A stretch of 64,000 nt of DNA from assembly GCF_007859715.1 (NCBI RefSeq), contig NZ_SJPG01000001.1, forward strand, positions 5,622,527 to 5,686,526. Reading direction: 5' to 3'. The stretch's first letter is position 1. Every line of letters begins with the position of its first letter. The notes under the pieces are model-generated. The model ran no database searches. It saw nothing but the letters and a program-made list of their open reading frames with translations, and was not told where the DNA came from. Made by a program: the position numbers and the translations under genes. Origin of the DNA: Rubinisphaera italica. Lineage in GTDB: Bacteria > Planctomycetota > Planctomycetia > Planctomycetales > Planctomycetaceae. Of this stretch, positions 52,878 to 62,101 are shown piece after piece.

Positions 52878-55800
52878 GTCTTCCGTCCTGAAAATGGACG
52901 GCCCCATTGAAGCATGGGGTTTCAGTGGTCTGCATCTTGTCACTTCCTTGTCTTCCGTCCTGAAAATGGACGGCCCCATTGAAGCTTTATGAAAAAGGTT
53001 TTGAGTTATGAGTAATTTAAGGTCTTCCGTCCTGAAAATGGACGGCCCCATTGAAGCTAATTGTGATTGACCATTTCCGTAAAGTAAGTTACTGTCTTCC
53101 GTCCTGAAAATGGACGGCCCCATTGAAGCTGTTCCCACAAGATCCGAAGAATTCACGATGCCTGTCGTCTTCCGTCCTGAAAATGGACGGCCCCATTGAA
53201 GCCACGTGGATGTGACAATGCACATAATGATCGCATCGTCTTCCGTCCTGAAAATGGACGGCCCCATTGAAGCCCGCTCTTACAACGAACGTAACGATTG
53301 TGCTGTCGTCTTCCGTCCTGAAAATGGACGGCCCCATTGAAGCTAAAATATCTTGAGTTGATGCGTACACAATACCGGTGTCTTCCGTCCTGAAAATGGA
53401 CGGCCCCATTGAAGCAGTCGTGCGATGGCGACGCGAATTTGTTCATTAGTGTCTTCCGTCCTGAAAATGGACGGCCCCATTGAAGCCCTTACTTCTGATC
53501 TAATTACACCCATATCAGCTGTCTTCCGTCCTGAAAATGGACGGCCCCATTGAAGCTCTAATTTCCGTATGCTCCACTTCGTTCCTGTCTCTGGTCTTCC
53601 GTCCTGAAAATGGACGGCCCCATTGAAGCATGTTGGACAGTTCCGGCTCCATCACTCCATCAGTGTCTTCCGTCCTGAAAATGGACGGCCCCATTGAAGC
53701 AAGTTTCCTATGTTAATTTTCTCATTTTCTGGAATTGTCTTCCGTCCTGAAAATGGACGGCCCCATTGAAGCGGTTGTGGTTTCATTCTATCAATCGAAA
53801 TATCGTGAGGTCTTCCGTCCTGAAAATGGACGGCCCCATTGAAGCTTGTCAATTGGCCCAACTACTTTTCTTTCCGCTTTTTGTCTTCCGTCCTGAAAAT
53901 GGACGGCCCCATTGAAGCATCTTGATGGTGATGACTACGGGGGCTTGATAGAAGTCTTCCGTCCTGAAAATGGACGGCCCCATTGAAGCAGTCTCAACAC
54001 AAGATGCATTCAGGTTCGCTCAACGTCTTCCGTCCTGAAAATGGACGGCCCCATTGAAGCAGTTACTGCTGACGATGTGTGGGTTGCACCCTGCCTTGTC
54101 TTCCGTCCTGAAAATGGACGGCCCCATTGAAGCGGAAAGATTCGCATAATAGCGACGATGTTCCACACGTCTTCCGTCCTGAAAATGGACGGCCCCATTG
54201 AAGCGGTAGTGGGCCTGACAAGGTAAGTAAAAACGGATGTGTCTTCCGTCCTGAAAATGGACGGCCCCATTGAAGCAAGTTGTGCCATCGTCTAATCCTC
54301 CTGATTATTTTGTCTTCCGTCCTGAAAATGGACGGCCCCATTGAAGCACGTTATGTCAGCGAAAGAAAATTACGGATGGGACAGGTCTTCCGTCCTGAAA
54401 ATGGACGGCCCCATTGAAGCAATGCGTTACGGATATCATCATTGTTCGCAAGTCGGGTCTTCCGTCCTGAAAATGGACGGCCCCATTGAAGCCGTAGCTG
54501 CAGGGCAAATACCATCTGGACCTGAGATTGTCTTCCGTCCTGAAAATGGACGGCCCCATTGAAGCGATCAGTCAGCAATTCCCAATTCGTCGAGTCTTCT
54601 TGTCTTCCGTCCTGAAAATGGACGGCCCCATTGAAGCCGTCGGCGTATGACCCTCGTGAATGGCTCGATACATCCGTCTTCCGTCCTGAAAATGGACGGC
54701 CCCATTGAAGCCTGATCAGGTTCAAGAACTTCTGAAAGCCATCGGGGGGTCTTCCGTCCTGAAAATGGACGGCCCCATTGAAGCTCATAACTAGACACTT
54801 TCCATTGTTTGCCGAATAAGTCTTCCGTCCTGAAAATGGACGGCCCCATTGAAGCCGCGGGGTGGCATCTCTGGCGACTGCTTTACCCTATGTCTTCCGT
54901 CCTGAAAATGGACGGCCCCATTGAAGCCAATATTGCAAGCAGTTCAACCCTACGCATGTATCCGTCTTCCGTCCTGAAAATGGACGGCCCCATTGAAGCC
55001 AGCCATTTCCAAGTGTTCTGTTTCATCTGTTTCTCGTCTTCCGTCCTGAAAATGGACGGCCCCATTGAAGCAAATTTAATTTTGCGAAGAGCGTCCTGAT
55101 AATCAAGTCTTCCGTCCTGAAAATGGACGGCCCCATTGAAGCTCGTCCGTCGTGCGAGCCGCATCGTAATGTGCGTTAATGTCTTCCGTCCTGAAAATGG
55201 ACGGCCCCATTGAAGCGGCCCGAGCTGCGATAATGGTGAAGTTGCAGCGGCTGTCTTCCGTCCTGAAAATGGACGGCCCCATTGAAGCACTAACGTTGGT
55301 AAATATCTCTCTGAACTTAGTTGGGTCTTCCGTCCTGAAAATGGACGGCCCCATTGAAGCAGATGACTAATCCGTATTTAGACGATACTGACGCTGGTCT
55401 TCCGTCCTGAAAATGGACGGCCCCATTGAAGCAACTTTATTTCCTTCTAGATCAACTAATCCTCGTTCGTCTTCCGTCCTGAAAATGGACGGCCCCATTG
55501 AAGCTGCAATGTGGGGTTCTTGCAAATCAGGAACTACACCGGTCTTCCGTCCTGAAAATGGACGGCCCCATTGAAGCCCTTTGAGTCATCCCAAAGGTAG
55601 CAATTTGCGTTTTGTCTTCCGTCCTGAAAATGGACGGCCCCATTGAAGCTTCTGATCATCCTTGCGTTTTCCTCTTTCGTTCGTGTCTTCCGTCCTGAAA
55701 ATGGACGGCCCCATTGAAGCCGCAGCAGTTTTCGCAGTAGTTTTGTCTTCCGTCCTGAAAATGGACGGCCCCATTGAAGCTATGGGATCGAAAAAATGCC

Positions 55801-56058
55801 GAGGATTAAACTTCCACGTCTTCCGTCCTGAAAATGGACGGCCCCATTGAAGCAATAGCAACGCTGATCAAAGCTGGGTTGTTCAAGACGTCTTCCGTCC
55901 TGAAAATGGACGGCCCCATTGAAGCTGAAACTCATTAGACTACCTCTGGGAGTGTCTTTCGTCTTCCGTCCTGAAAATGGACGGCCCCATTGAAGCTTAT
56001 GAACCGGGCTGCTGCCGATTATCACTCCCATGTTGACGTCTTCCGTCCTGAAAATGGA
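52878..56058 (+). CRISPR. CRISPR array 4 (44 repeats plus truncated 45th), type I-G
   Basis: The repeats are 36 nt, starting GTCTTCCGTCCTGAAAATGG and ending CCCCATTGAAGC, with first copy at 52878 and last full copy at 55961. The 45th, at 56038, keeps 21 bases (to 56058). The repeat has a strong CCGTCC...GGACGG stem. The 44 spacers are mostly 34-38 nt; one at 55721-55744 is only 24 nt. No duplicated spacers were noticed. The family is unrelated to arrays 1-3. Leader and cas2 upstream, and the decayed distal end, agree on orientation. Confidence 0.98.
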
Positions 56059-56121
56059 TGGAACGAGCTGATTTATTATCACACAACACTAAGAACGCAA
56101 CAGTTGATTCAAAAGTGGATT

Positions 56122-56161
56122 CAAAGCAAAAAGAGACATACCCATGCATGAGTATGTCTCT
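56122..56161 (-). terminator. Terminator of the serine recombinase gene
   Basis: AGAGACATAC and GTATGTCTCT pair over ten bases around CCATGCATGA. On the minus strand the stem is followed by TTTTTGCTTTG, a T-rich tail. It is 60 bases past the stop of the recombinase and about 60 bases past the end of array 4 on the other strand. Confidence 0.6.
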
Positions 56162-56223
56162 AAAGAAATTTCCTAATTAAGTTGATGAAGAAAGAGCAGT
56201 TTTTAGGTTGCTAAGCCCTTCTA

Positions 56224-58800
56224 TTACTGGGACTGTCCTGAATTATTGAGATGGAGTGTTTTTCGGCGGTCTGGGGCTTTAACTCCCCTCTCAGTATAAA
56301 CTTCATTCAACCACGCACGAATCTGAACATCAGACACATCGCATTTCTCAGCAATGGTTTTCAGTGGCATACCGGACTGATCCCATTCAAATGCTTTCTG
56401 TTTCATTTGCTTTCGATGATCAGCAGTCGTTGGAACAGGGAGATCACTGGATTGAAACCAGAAATCAATTGCCTTTTTCACAGTCGGTGAACTGCAGTCA
56501 AACTTTTCGGCGATTCTGGCAAGCGACACTCCCTGCTTGAAATCCTCGGCGACCTCATCGGCGATCTTTTGATAAGCCGGGACTTTACTTTGTTTATTCG
56601 TGAGGGAGGCTCTGCGGGTACGTCCATCTTCGAGAGTTTCGCCAGCATTATCCGCTGCCATTTTCAGGAGATTGGAGACTGTCGCTTTACAACATTTCAG
56701 CTCTTCTGAAATTTGCTTTCCAAGCATTCCCTGCTGGTGCATTGACCAGGCGAGTTCTACGCGAGGATCGACATCGGACGGTTTCCGAAATTCTACCGCC
56801 AGGGTAGTTCTCTCAGGGTTGTTCCCATATCTTCCAAAAAGTTCTCTGCTGGCACAATTCTCTAAAGACGAAGTGAACCGACCCTCCAGCCAGCCTTCTT
56901 TTTTGCTTCGTCCCCCTCTCTGGAAGACTTCGATCCGACCGCTAGTGAGTTGAAAGAGAAGCTCGCGTAATGCATCAACTTCCGCCGGAGGTCCAAACTT
57001 AGCGACATTCAATAATGTGACTTCGATTTGTTTCAGATACTTGTGAATATCATCCTCGGATGGAATGGAAAGGATTGAAATATTTTGATCATCTGCAGCT
57101 GCTAACTGCTTTTCGACGTCTGTTAATGTCTCCCGCTTTTCTCTACGAATTCGTTCGAGATCGAGTGCCTGAGATTCAGACGTAGGTTCTTCATGCAGTA
57201 GCAGGTTGAGTGCTCTAGTAAGCTGTTTTTTTCGCAGCTTCAAATTCTCAATATCTGAATCATCGAGATTTCGATAATGCTCAACAGATCTCTGACAAAC
57301 TGCGACAATCCGTGCCACAAGTTGCTCATCCTCCTGAATCAAACCTGCCAGTTTTTCACATAGTAACTCGAGGGCGAGATCGCGCCTGAGATACGAATGC
57401 AACGAGCGATGTTCTCTCGACTTCAGTTGGCATCTTGGACAGATCAGATATTGAGACTTGCTACCACCGACGATGAGGCTGCGGTCATGGTCTGAACAGA
57501 AGAATAGACCATTGAGAATCTGAGCAGGGCGATCAATAGCACCAATCCGATTCTTTCGCTTCTGATATCTTTGCTTCAATTCCAGCAATCGAACCTGAGC
57601 CTTCTGGAATAGCTCATCTGAGACGATGCGTAACTCTTCGAAATGCTGGCATCTTAAGGGTTCATCTCGTTCACACTGTCGAACGTATCCCTCTTCAGAC
57701 ATCAACATTGATTCTGTGACGCCATAGGCCCAGTCACCCAAATAGCGTCTATTTTTAAGTAGCCTGGTTACGGCCTGTCGCGTCCACGCCCCTTGGCCTT
57801 TACGCGATTCGGGAACGTCCGGGCTGTCATTTAATCGTTGAATGATCGTGTTGATCGATAGCTTCAAAACGACAAACCACTCAAAAATCTTGGAGACCCA
57901 GCGCGCCTCCGGCTCATCAATGATGATTTCCTGGTCAAATTTTCCCTTTTGATTGGCAATATCAGAAATCCGTTTCCCACGGTACCCGTAGGCCAAAGTC
58001 CCAGTGACTTGTCGACGGTCAAATTTGCCCATATGAGAGGCACGGATATGATCCACATACATTTCCGAGGCGAACTCATCAAAGACTGACAGGAACAGCA
58101 GGAAACGCTTCCACTTCGAATCTGTTTTCGAGTCGATGCCATTCATGACAAACACGACCCGCCGTTTTTTATGTTTAACGGCCTTTTCAACAAAATTCAT
58201 ACATTCGCTTGACTTGCGATATAATCGATTTGTCGCAAAGACCAGCAGAGTCTCAACCTGTTTACTCAAGAGACAATCTTTCATCTGTTGTAAACCAGCT
58301 CTTTTTCCATGGCGTCCCGTTTTTGCCACATCGTAATAAATGTGTTCCAGCGGTACATAAATGTCATTCTTTGAGGCGAATTCCAAGCAAGTTCTCACCT
58401 GATCAATAATGCTGTTCTGATACCGAGAACTATACCTGGCATAAATAGCCGCTGGCACTGAACGGGTTACGCCTGAGAACTGCTGCGAGTATTCCCGCCA
58501 GAGAGCTTCGATTTGAGCGGAAGTCTCTGATTGAGTAATCTCGCAATCATCGATATCATTTGGTGAGAACGCTTTGGCGGCTGACAACATCGTCAGCACA
58601 CCCAGAAGCACTAAGTAACTTAAAGAACCGGGTGAATTAGAATCTCCCGGCCCGAGGCTCGCAAAATCAAACTTGTCCCGGATTTGTCCCTGTTTGCTAC
58701 CTCCACAACCAGCAACGACCGGAACTGACCAGCAGTATCCGGATTTACCTAATCCGTTGGGCTTCAAACAGTTGGGTTGTAATTGCCGTGTATGAAGCAC
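56224..58800 (-). CDS. Large serine recombinase with extended HTH tail
   Basis: The protein has up to 858 residues; start GTG at 58800, or ATG at 58590 with a shorter N terminus, neither with a strong site. PAAIYARYSSRYQNSIIDQ (about 116-134) opens the resolvase domain with the catalytic Ser at 124/125. TGTLAYGYRG begins the recombinase domain. A zinc-ribbon (CSDHDR...CPRCQ) and a coiled coil follow. Residues 650-858 carry three helix-turn-helix-like units (KQISEELKCCKATVSNLLK, ARIAEKFDCSSPTVKKAI, KTIAEKCDVSDVQIRAW), more than usual. It may move or rearrange DNA next to array 4; no att site is identified. Confidence 0.82.
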   Translation of the reverse strand: MLHTRQLQPNCLKPNGLGKSGYCWSVPVVAGCGGSKQGQIRDKFDFASLGPGDSNSPGSLSYLVLLGVLTMLSAAKAFSPNDIDDCEITQSETSAQIEALWREYSQQFSGVTRSVPAAIYARYSSRYQNSIIDQVRTCLEFASKNDIYVPLEHIYYDVAKTGRHGKRAGLQQMKDCLLSKQVETLLVFATNRLYRKSSECMNFVEKAVKHKKRRVVFVMNGIDSKTDSKWKRFLLFLSVFDEFASEMYVDHIRASHMGKFDRRQVTGTLAYGYRGKRISDIANQKGKFDQEIIIDEPEARWVSKIFEWFVVLKLSINTIIQRLNDSPDVPESRKGQGAWTRQAVTRLLKNRRYLGDWAYGVTESMLMSEEGYVRQCERDEPLRCQHFEELRIVSDELFQKAQVRLLELKQRYQKRKNRIGAIDRPAQILNGLFFCSDHDRSLIVGGSKSQYLICPRCQLKSREHRSLHSYLRRDLALELLCEKLAGLIQEDEQLVARIVAVCQRSVEHYRNLDDSDIENLKLRKKQLTRALNLLLHEEPTSESQALDLERIRREKRETLTDVEKQLAAADDQNISILSIPSEDDIHKYLKQIEVTLLNVAKFGPPAEVDALRELLFQLTSGRIEVFQRGGRSKKEGWLEGRFTSSLENCASRELFGRYGNNPERTTLAVEFRKPSDVDPRVELAWSMHQQGMLGKQISEELKCCKATVSNLLKMAADNAGETLEDGRTRRASLTNKQSKVPAYQKIADEVAEDFKQGVSLARIAEKFDCSSPTVKKAIDFWFQSSDLPVPTTADHRKQMKQKAFEWDQSGMPLKTIAEKCDVSDVQIRAWLNEVYTERGVKAPDRRKTLHLNNSGQSQ

Positions 58801-58816
58801 TTTACGAAAAGCAGGT

Positions 58817-58854
58817 GCCCCGAAAGATTCTTTCGGGGCGGCGCAGCCGTGCGC
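58817..58854 (+). repeat. REP-like 38-bp inverted repeat, left copy
   Basis: Contains the hairpin GCCCCGAAAGATTCTTTCGGGGC followed by a G+C-rich stretch ending GCGC. It is exactly the reverse complement of 59417-59454 and brackets the RAYT gene. Such flanking hairpins are the normal substrate of Y1 REP-associated transposases. Confidence 0.85.
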
Positions 58855-58891
58855 AGTAGTATCTTGATGTATTGTTCGACATAATTCATTG

Positions 58892-59407
58892 ATGTCAGAT
58901 AACAGGCAACAATACCAGGATCAGCTTTACTGTCACTTTGTCACATTTTCGTGTCATCGTCGCCGCAACTTGCTTCAGCCTGACTCGCCAAAACGGATCT
59001 TACTGGGAAAACTCAACGAACAGTTAAGCAGACAGTCGGCGATTTGTGTTGGATTTGTAGTGATGCCGGATCATATGCATCTGCTCGTCTGGTTTCCTGA
59101 GACGGGTCAGTTAAGTCGTTTTATGCAAACATGGAAACGGCTTTCCAGTCATGCGATTCGCAAATGGTGGGAAGAAAATCGTCAGAACTATTCGATGAAC
59201 GTCGACCTGAGTGAAGGCATCTGGACACCAAAATACTTTTCTTTTGAGATTTCAGAGCAGCAAAAGCTGACGGAGAAACTGAACTATCTTCATCTCAATC
59301 CTGTGAGGGCAGGACTTGCCGAAAGGGCTGTCGACTGGAAATGGAGCTCCGCCCGCTGGTATGAACAACACAGATCAGTCGGCGTTCCCATTAAATGGAT
59401 CGAGTAA
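58892..59407 (+). CDS. REP-associated tyrosine transposase (RAYT, Y1 family)
   Basis: The protein has 171 residues from ATG 58892 (a TTG precedes it). HUH-type motif: H61 and H63 in VMPDHMHLLVWF bind the metal; Y132 in KLNYLHLNPVRAGL is the nucleophile. Y1 transposases cut and rejoin single-stranded REP hairpins. The gene lies between two perfect 38-bp inverted hairpin repeats (58817 and 59417), the usual RAYT/REP unit. It is a domesticated or mobile element at the edge of the defence island. Confidence 0.9.
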   Translation: MSDNRQQYQDQLYCHFVTFSCHRRRNLLQPDSPKRILLGKLNEQLSRQSAICVGFVVMPDHMHLLVWFPETGQLSRFMQTWKRLSSHAIRKWWEENRQNYSMNVDLSEGIWTPKYFSFEISEQQKLTEKLNYLHLNPVRAGLAERAVDWKWSSARWYEQHRSVGVPIKWIE

Positions 59408-59416
59408 ACACAAACA

Positions 59417-59454
59417 GCGCACGGCTGCGCCGCCCCGAAAGAATCTTTCGGGGC
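59417..59454 (-). repeat. REP-like 38-bp inverted repeat, right copy
   Basis: Exact reverse complement of 58817-58854 over all 38 bases. It begins ten bases after the RAYT stop. Together the two copies define a unit of 638 bases. Confidence 0.85.
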
Positions 59455-59496
59455 CACCCACATATTTTCGTTGAAATTTTAAGAGATACAAATAAG

Positions 59497-59528
59497 AAAA
59501 GAGCAAGTCTTTTCAGACTCGCTCTTTT
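59497..59528. terminator. Bidirectional terminator between RAYT and PDZ gene
   Basis: AAAAGAGC and GCTCTTTT pair, with AGTCT and AGACT pairing inside. The A and T runs in both arms give a U-rich end on either strand. It lies between two converging genes. Confidence 0.6.
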
Positions 59529-59562
59529 CTGGTCAGTTTCGACGATAAAACCTCTGTCTCGC

Positions 59563-60045
59563 TTAATATGCCAATCCCGGTGCCAGTTGGGCGTGGAACT
59601 CCAGGATTTTGTGTTCGCCGCAAGGGATCACTTTCAAGCATGCGACTTTGCCTGAGCATTTGAGGGCGTGAATCCAGTCATCTTCGCAGATGATGCGGAT
59701 GTCATCGAACATTTTGATCACATCGCCGGGAGCCAGCCCCAATCGGCAAGCTTCACTGTTCGGCTGAATTTCTTTGATGAGCATCCCTTCAGGACACATC
59801 ACACCAAAGAAACCGAGTGAGGGCAGTGGAGCAGGACAGACAGGTTTTTCAACAATGACTTCTTTGACAATCGGTTTAACATAGTGATTGCGGTGGTAAG
59901 TTTTCTTGTAACCATAATTTCCACCACCGTAATGGCCGCTGTAACTTTTTTTGTATCCACCTTTTGAACAGCCACCTGCTTGTGCAGTTGTGCTGAATGT
60001 GGTGAAAGCAGCCAGAGCGATCAGTGTGAGAGTAATGCGTGACAT
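59563..60045 (-). CDS. Secreted PDZ-like protein
   Basis: This protein has 160 residues from the ATG at 60045 (AAAGGA eight bases upstream); a longer frame to 60348 is not supported. A clear signal peptide (TLTLIALAAFTTFSTTAQAG) precedes a Gly/Tyr/Lys/His-rich stretch. A PDZ-type domain follows: LGFFGVMCPEGMLIKEIQPN and RLGLAPGDVIKMFDDIRI. PDZ domains bind peptide ends. This is likely a cell-envelope protein typical of planctomycetes; its partner is unknown. Not part of the defence genes. Confidence 0.75.
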   Translation of the reverse strand: MSRITLTLIALAAFTTFSTTAQAGGCSKGGYKKSYSGHYGGGNYGYKKTYHRNHYVKPIVKEVIVEKPVCPAPLPSLGFFGVMCPEGMLIKEIQPNSEACRLGLAPGDVIKMFDDIRIICEDDWIHALKCSGKVACLKVIPCGEHKILEFHAQLAPGLAY

Positions 60046-60175
60046 GATTGATTTCCTTTGTGTGATTTTGTTTAAGTTACTGACAACATTGTGTTGCCTC
60101 TCACACTTAAAATCGAAAAGGAGTTCCGGGAGGGGACATGGAAGGTGGAAGGCTGAAGGCGGAAACAAGGGGGGA

Positions 60176-60853
60176 CTAATCCTGTTCATCCACCTCATAA
60201 AAAATTCGAACCCCCGATTCGAACTTCTGCCACCAGCGATCACACCAACGTCCCACGGCTTCTGGCGGCGAAGATTTTCTGACTGTTTTATGATCAAGTG
60301 CTCTCTGGCAAGCTTCGAGTGTTTCTCCATAAATGACATATTGATCATCAGACAATTCTGCGATTGCCCAGTGTTCGTCTCGCTCTTTCACAAATTGCTT
60401 ATCAGGCCACATGTCACTTAACCAGCTTTTATAAATGGCGGCACCATCTTCAGTGAAGCTAATCACCCCCTCCAGGCCTTTTGAATCATCGTCTCTGTCG
60501 TAGGTACCAATCAAACCGTCAACAATTTCATACCCCTCTCTGTTTAAGTGTTGGGCCATCCTGTCCACAAATTCAACATCGAGAAATTGTAACCAGCCTT
60601 TTGTAAAAACACGTTCAATGGATCTTTTAACTTGATCGGGATACTGGTGTTGAGAATTCCCAAAGGATCTTTCTGTTAAAAATTCAAGGGACGTTCCTTG
60701 ACCATGCCCATACCAGATTGTTTCAAGGATCGTTAAGTCCCAAGGATTTAATCCTAATTTTTTTGCACTGGATTTCCAGTGCCGTTTGACATCATCTTCC
60801 TGCCATTCATATGTCCAAAGTATTTCCCATTCATCCCAGGTTTCGGTTGTCAT
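60176..60853 (-). CDS. Hypothetical protein
   Basis: This 225-residue protein is acidic and rich in Trp (TWDEWEILWTYEWQEDD). No membrane segment or signal peptide is seen. I do not recognise a family; RDEHWAIAELSDDQYVIYGE and the aromatic C terminus are typical of its composition. It lies between the PDZ-like gene and the MscS gene on the same strand, with a short hairpin (60909-60925) in between. Confidence 0.6.
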   Translation of the reverse strand: MTTETWDEWEILWTYEWQEDDVKRHWKSSAKKLGLNPWDLTILETIWYGHGQGTSLEFLTERSFGNSQHQYPDQVKRSIERVFTKGWLQFLDVEFVDRMAQHLNREGYEIVDGLIGTYDRDDDSKGLEGVISFTEDGAAIYKSWLSDMWPDKQFVKERDEHWAIAELSDDQYVIYGETLEACQRALDHKTVRKSSPPEAVGRWCDRWWQKFESGVRIFYEVDEQD

Positions 60854-60908
60854 ACTTCGGAAGAGCTAAAATTTAGGCCAATGTATTTGTACATTCTGCG
60901 TGCAATAT

Positions 60909-60925
60909 GGTCCGCACAGCGGACC
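60909..60925. repeat. Short palindromic GGTCCGC/GCGGACC element
   Basis: GGTCCGC, ACA and GCGGACC form a seven-base hairpin between two minus-strand genes. Planctomycete genomes carry many small intergenic palindromes of this kind. It may act as a weak terminator. Confidence 0.4.
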
Positions 60926-60934
60926 CTACAGTTT

Positions 60935-61852
60935 TCACGCAGGTTGTTTCACGATGTTAATATCCCGTGTTGGATAGGGAATGGTGAAGCCGCGGTCGTC
61001 GAAGCCGTTTTTGATTTCTTCGGTGAGGGACCAGCGGACATCCCAATACTCTGCTGTTTTCACCCAGGGGCGGACAATCAGATTGACGCCGTTGTCGGCT
61101 AACTGATCGACGGCGACCAGCGGAGCCGGTTCGTCGAGAATGCGCGGTTCTGCGGCGAGGACTTCTTCGAGAAACTCTTTCACTTCCCGCAGGTTGTCTC
61201 CGTATCCACACATGATAACCAGATCGATGCGGCGAAGTTCATGAGCCGCGTAGTTGGTAATGATGCCGCTCGTGATCGAACTATTGGGAACGATAATCCG
61301 CTTGTTGTCGCCGGTTCGCATGACGGTGTTGAAGATTTGAATCTCTTCAACGATGCCAGCTGTCCCACCGGCTTCAATGTAATTGCCGACGCGGAACGGG
61401 TGAAACAGAATCAACATGACGCCGGAGGCGAAGTTGGAAAGCGAATCCTGCAATGCCAGACCAACCGCCAGACCAGCAGCAGCGACGACTGCCGCGAAGG
61501 AGGTGGTATCGACACCGAGCCGATCGAGCACCGCCATGATGACGAAGAGCATCAACGCCCAGTAGATAATACTCTTCGCGAAATTCACGAGCGTTGAGTC
61601 GACACGTCCGCGGCGCATCGTGCTGGCTGAAAGTGCTGTCAACCAGCTGGCAACCATGCGACCGACGATAAACATCGCAACGGCCGCAAGGATATTCAGT
61701 AAAATTGCAGGGCCATATTCAAGAGCATATTCTTTGAGCTGGAGCACCCAAACGGCTGCCTGATTGATCGAAAGTTCTGTTGGTCCGCCCTCTGAAGTGG
61801 GAACCGGTGTTGGTACTGCTTGAAAGGCCAGCGTCAATAAATGTCCCTGCAT
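60935..61852 (-). CDS. Small-conductance mechanosensitive channel (MscS family)
   Basis: This 305-residue protein has a first membrane helix near 47-67 (AILLNILAAVAMFIVGRMVA) and a second near 93-110. The pore-lining TM3 has Gly/Ala repeats (AAVVAAAGLAVGLALQDSL) followed by NFASGVMLILFHPFRVGNYI, the classic MscS signature. The cytoplasmic beta and alpha/beta domains follow. It releases solutes upon membrane tension. Independent of the defence genes. Confidence 0.93.
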   Translation of the reverse strand: MQGHLLTLAFQAVPTPVPTSEGGPTELSINQAAVWVLQLKEYALEYGPAILLNILAAVAMFIVGRMVASWLTALSASTMRRGRVDSTLVNFAKSIIYWALMLFVIMAVLDRLGVDTTSFAAVVAAAGLAVGLALQDSLSNFASGVMLILFHPFRVGNYIEAGGTAGIVEEIQIFNTVMRTGDNKRIIVPNSSITSGIITNYAAHELRRIDLVIMCGYGDNLREVKEFLEEVLAAEPRILDEPAPLVAVDQLADNGVNLIVRPWVKTAEYWDVRWSLTEEIKNGFDDRGFTIPYPTRDINIVKQPA

Positions 61853-61918
61853 AGTGTCTCTTTCTTGTTACAGTTGAATGATGAAGGTTAGTAGAATTAG
61901 GTTGGAATGAAGCGAAGG

Positions 61919-61977
61919 GTAACCCAACATGGGTGAGATGTCACTGTGGCAATGAGAACTTCAAGACGTTGGGTTAC
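61919..61977. repeat. Interrupted inverted repeat GTAACCCAAC/GTTGGGTTAC
   Basis: Ten-base arms at 61919-61928 and 61968-61977 with 39 bases between them, upstream of the sulfatase. It resembles a dispersed small intergenic repeat. No gene found in 61853-62101. Confidence 0.4.
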
Positions 61978-62101
61978 GCATTCTGCTAACCCGACATACG
62001 GCTCCAGCGGCTGCGGCATCATAGCTTGCAGCGATTTTAGCTGTTAAGATCAGTGTTCAGAAAATTCAGTATCCATTCAGGATTCATCAGAGAGGATTCC
62101 C

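Noticed and set aside
52857..56082. Frames repeating MGPSIFRTED or SSVLKMDGPIEA
   Set aside because: Translations of the 36-nt repeats of array 4; the frames shift with spacer length and have no ribosome sites.
59563..60348. Full 261-codon reading of the PDZ-like gene
   Set aside because: The signal peptide and AAAGGA ribosome site fix the start at 60045; the upstream part overlaps another gene.
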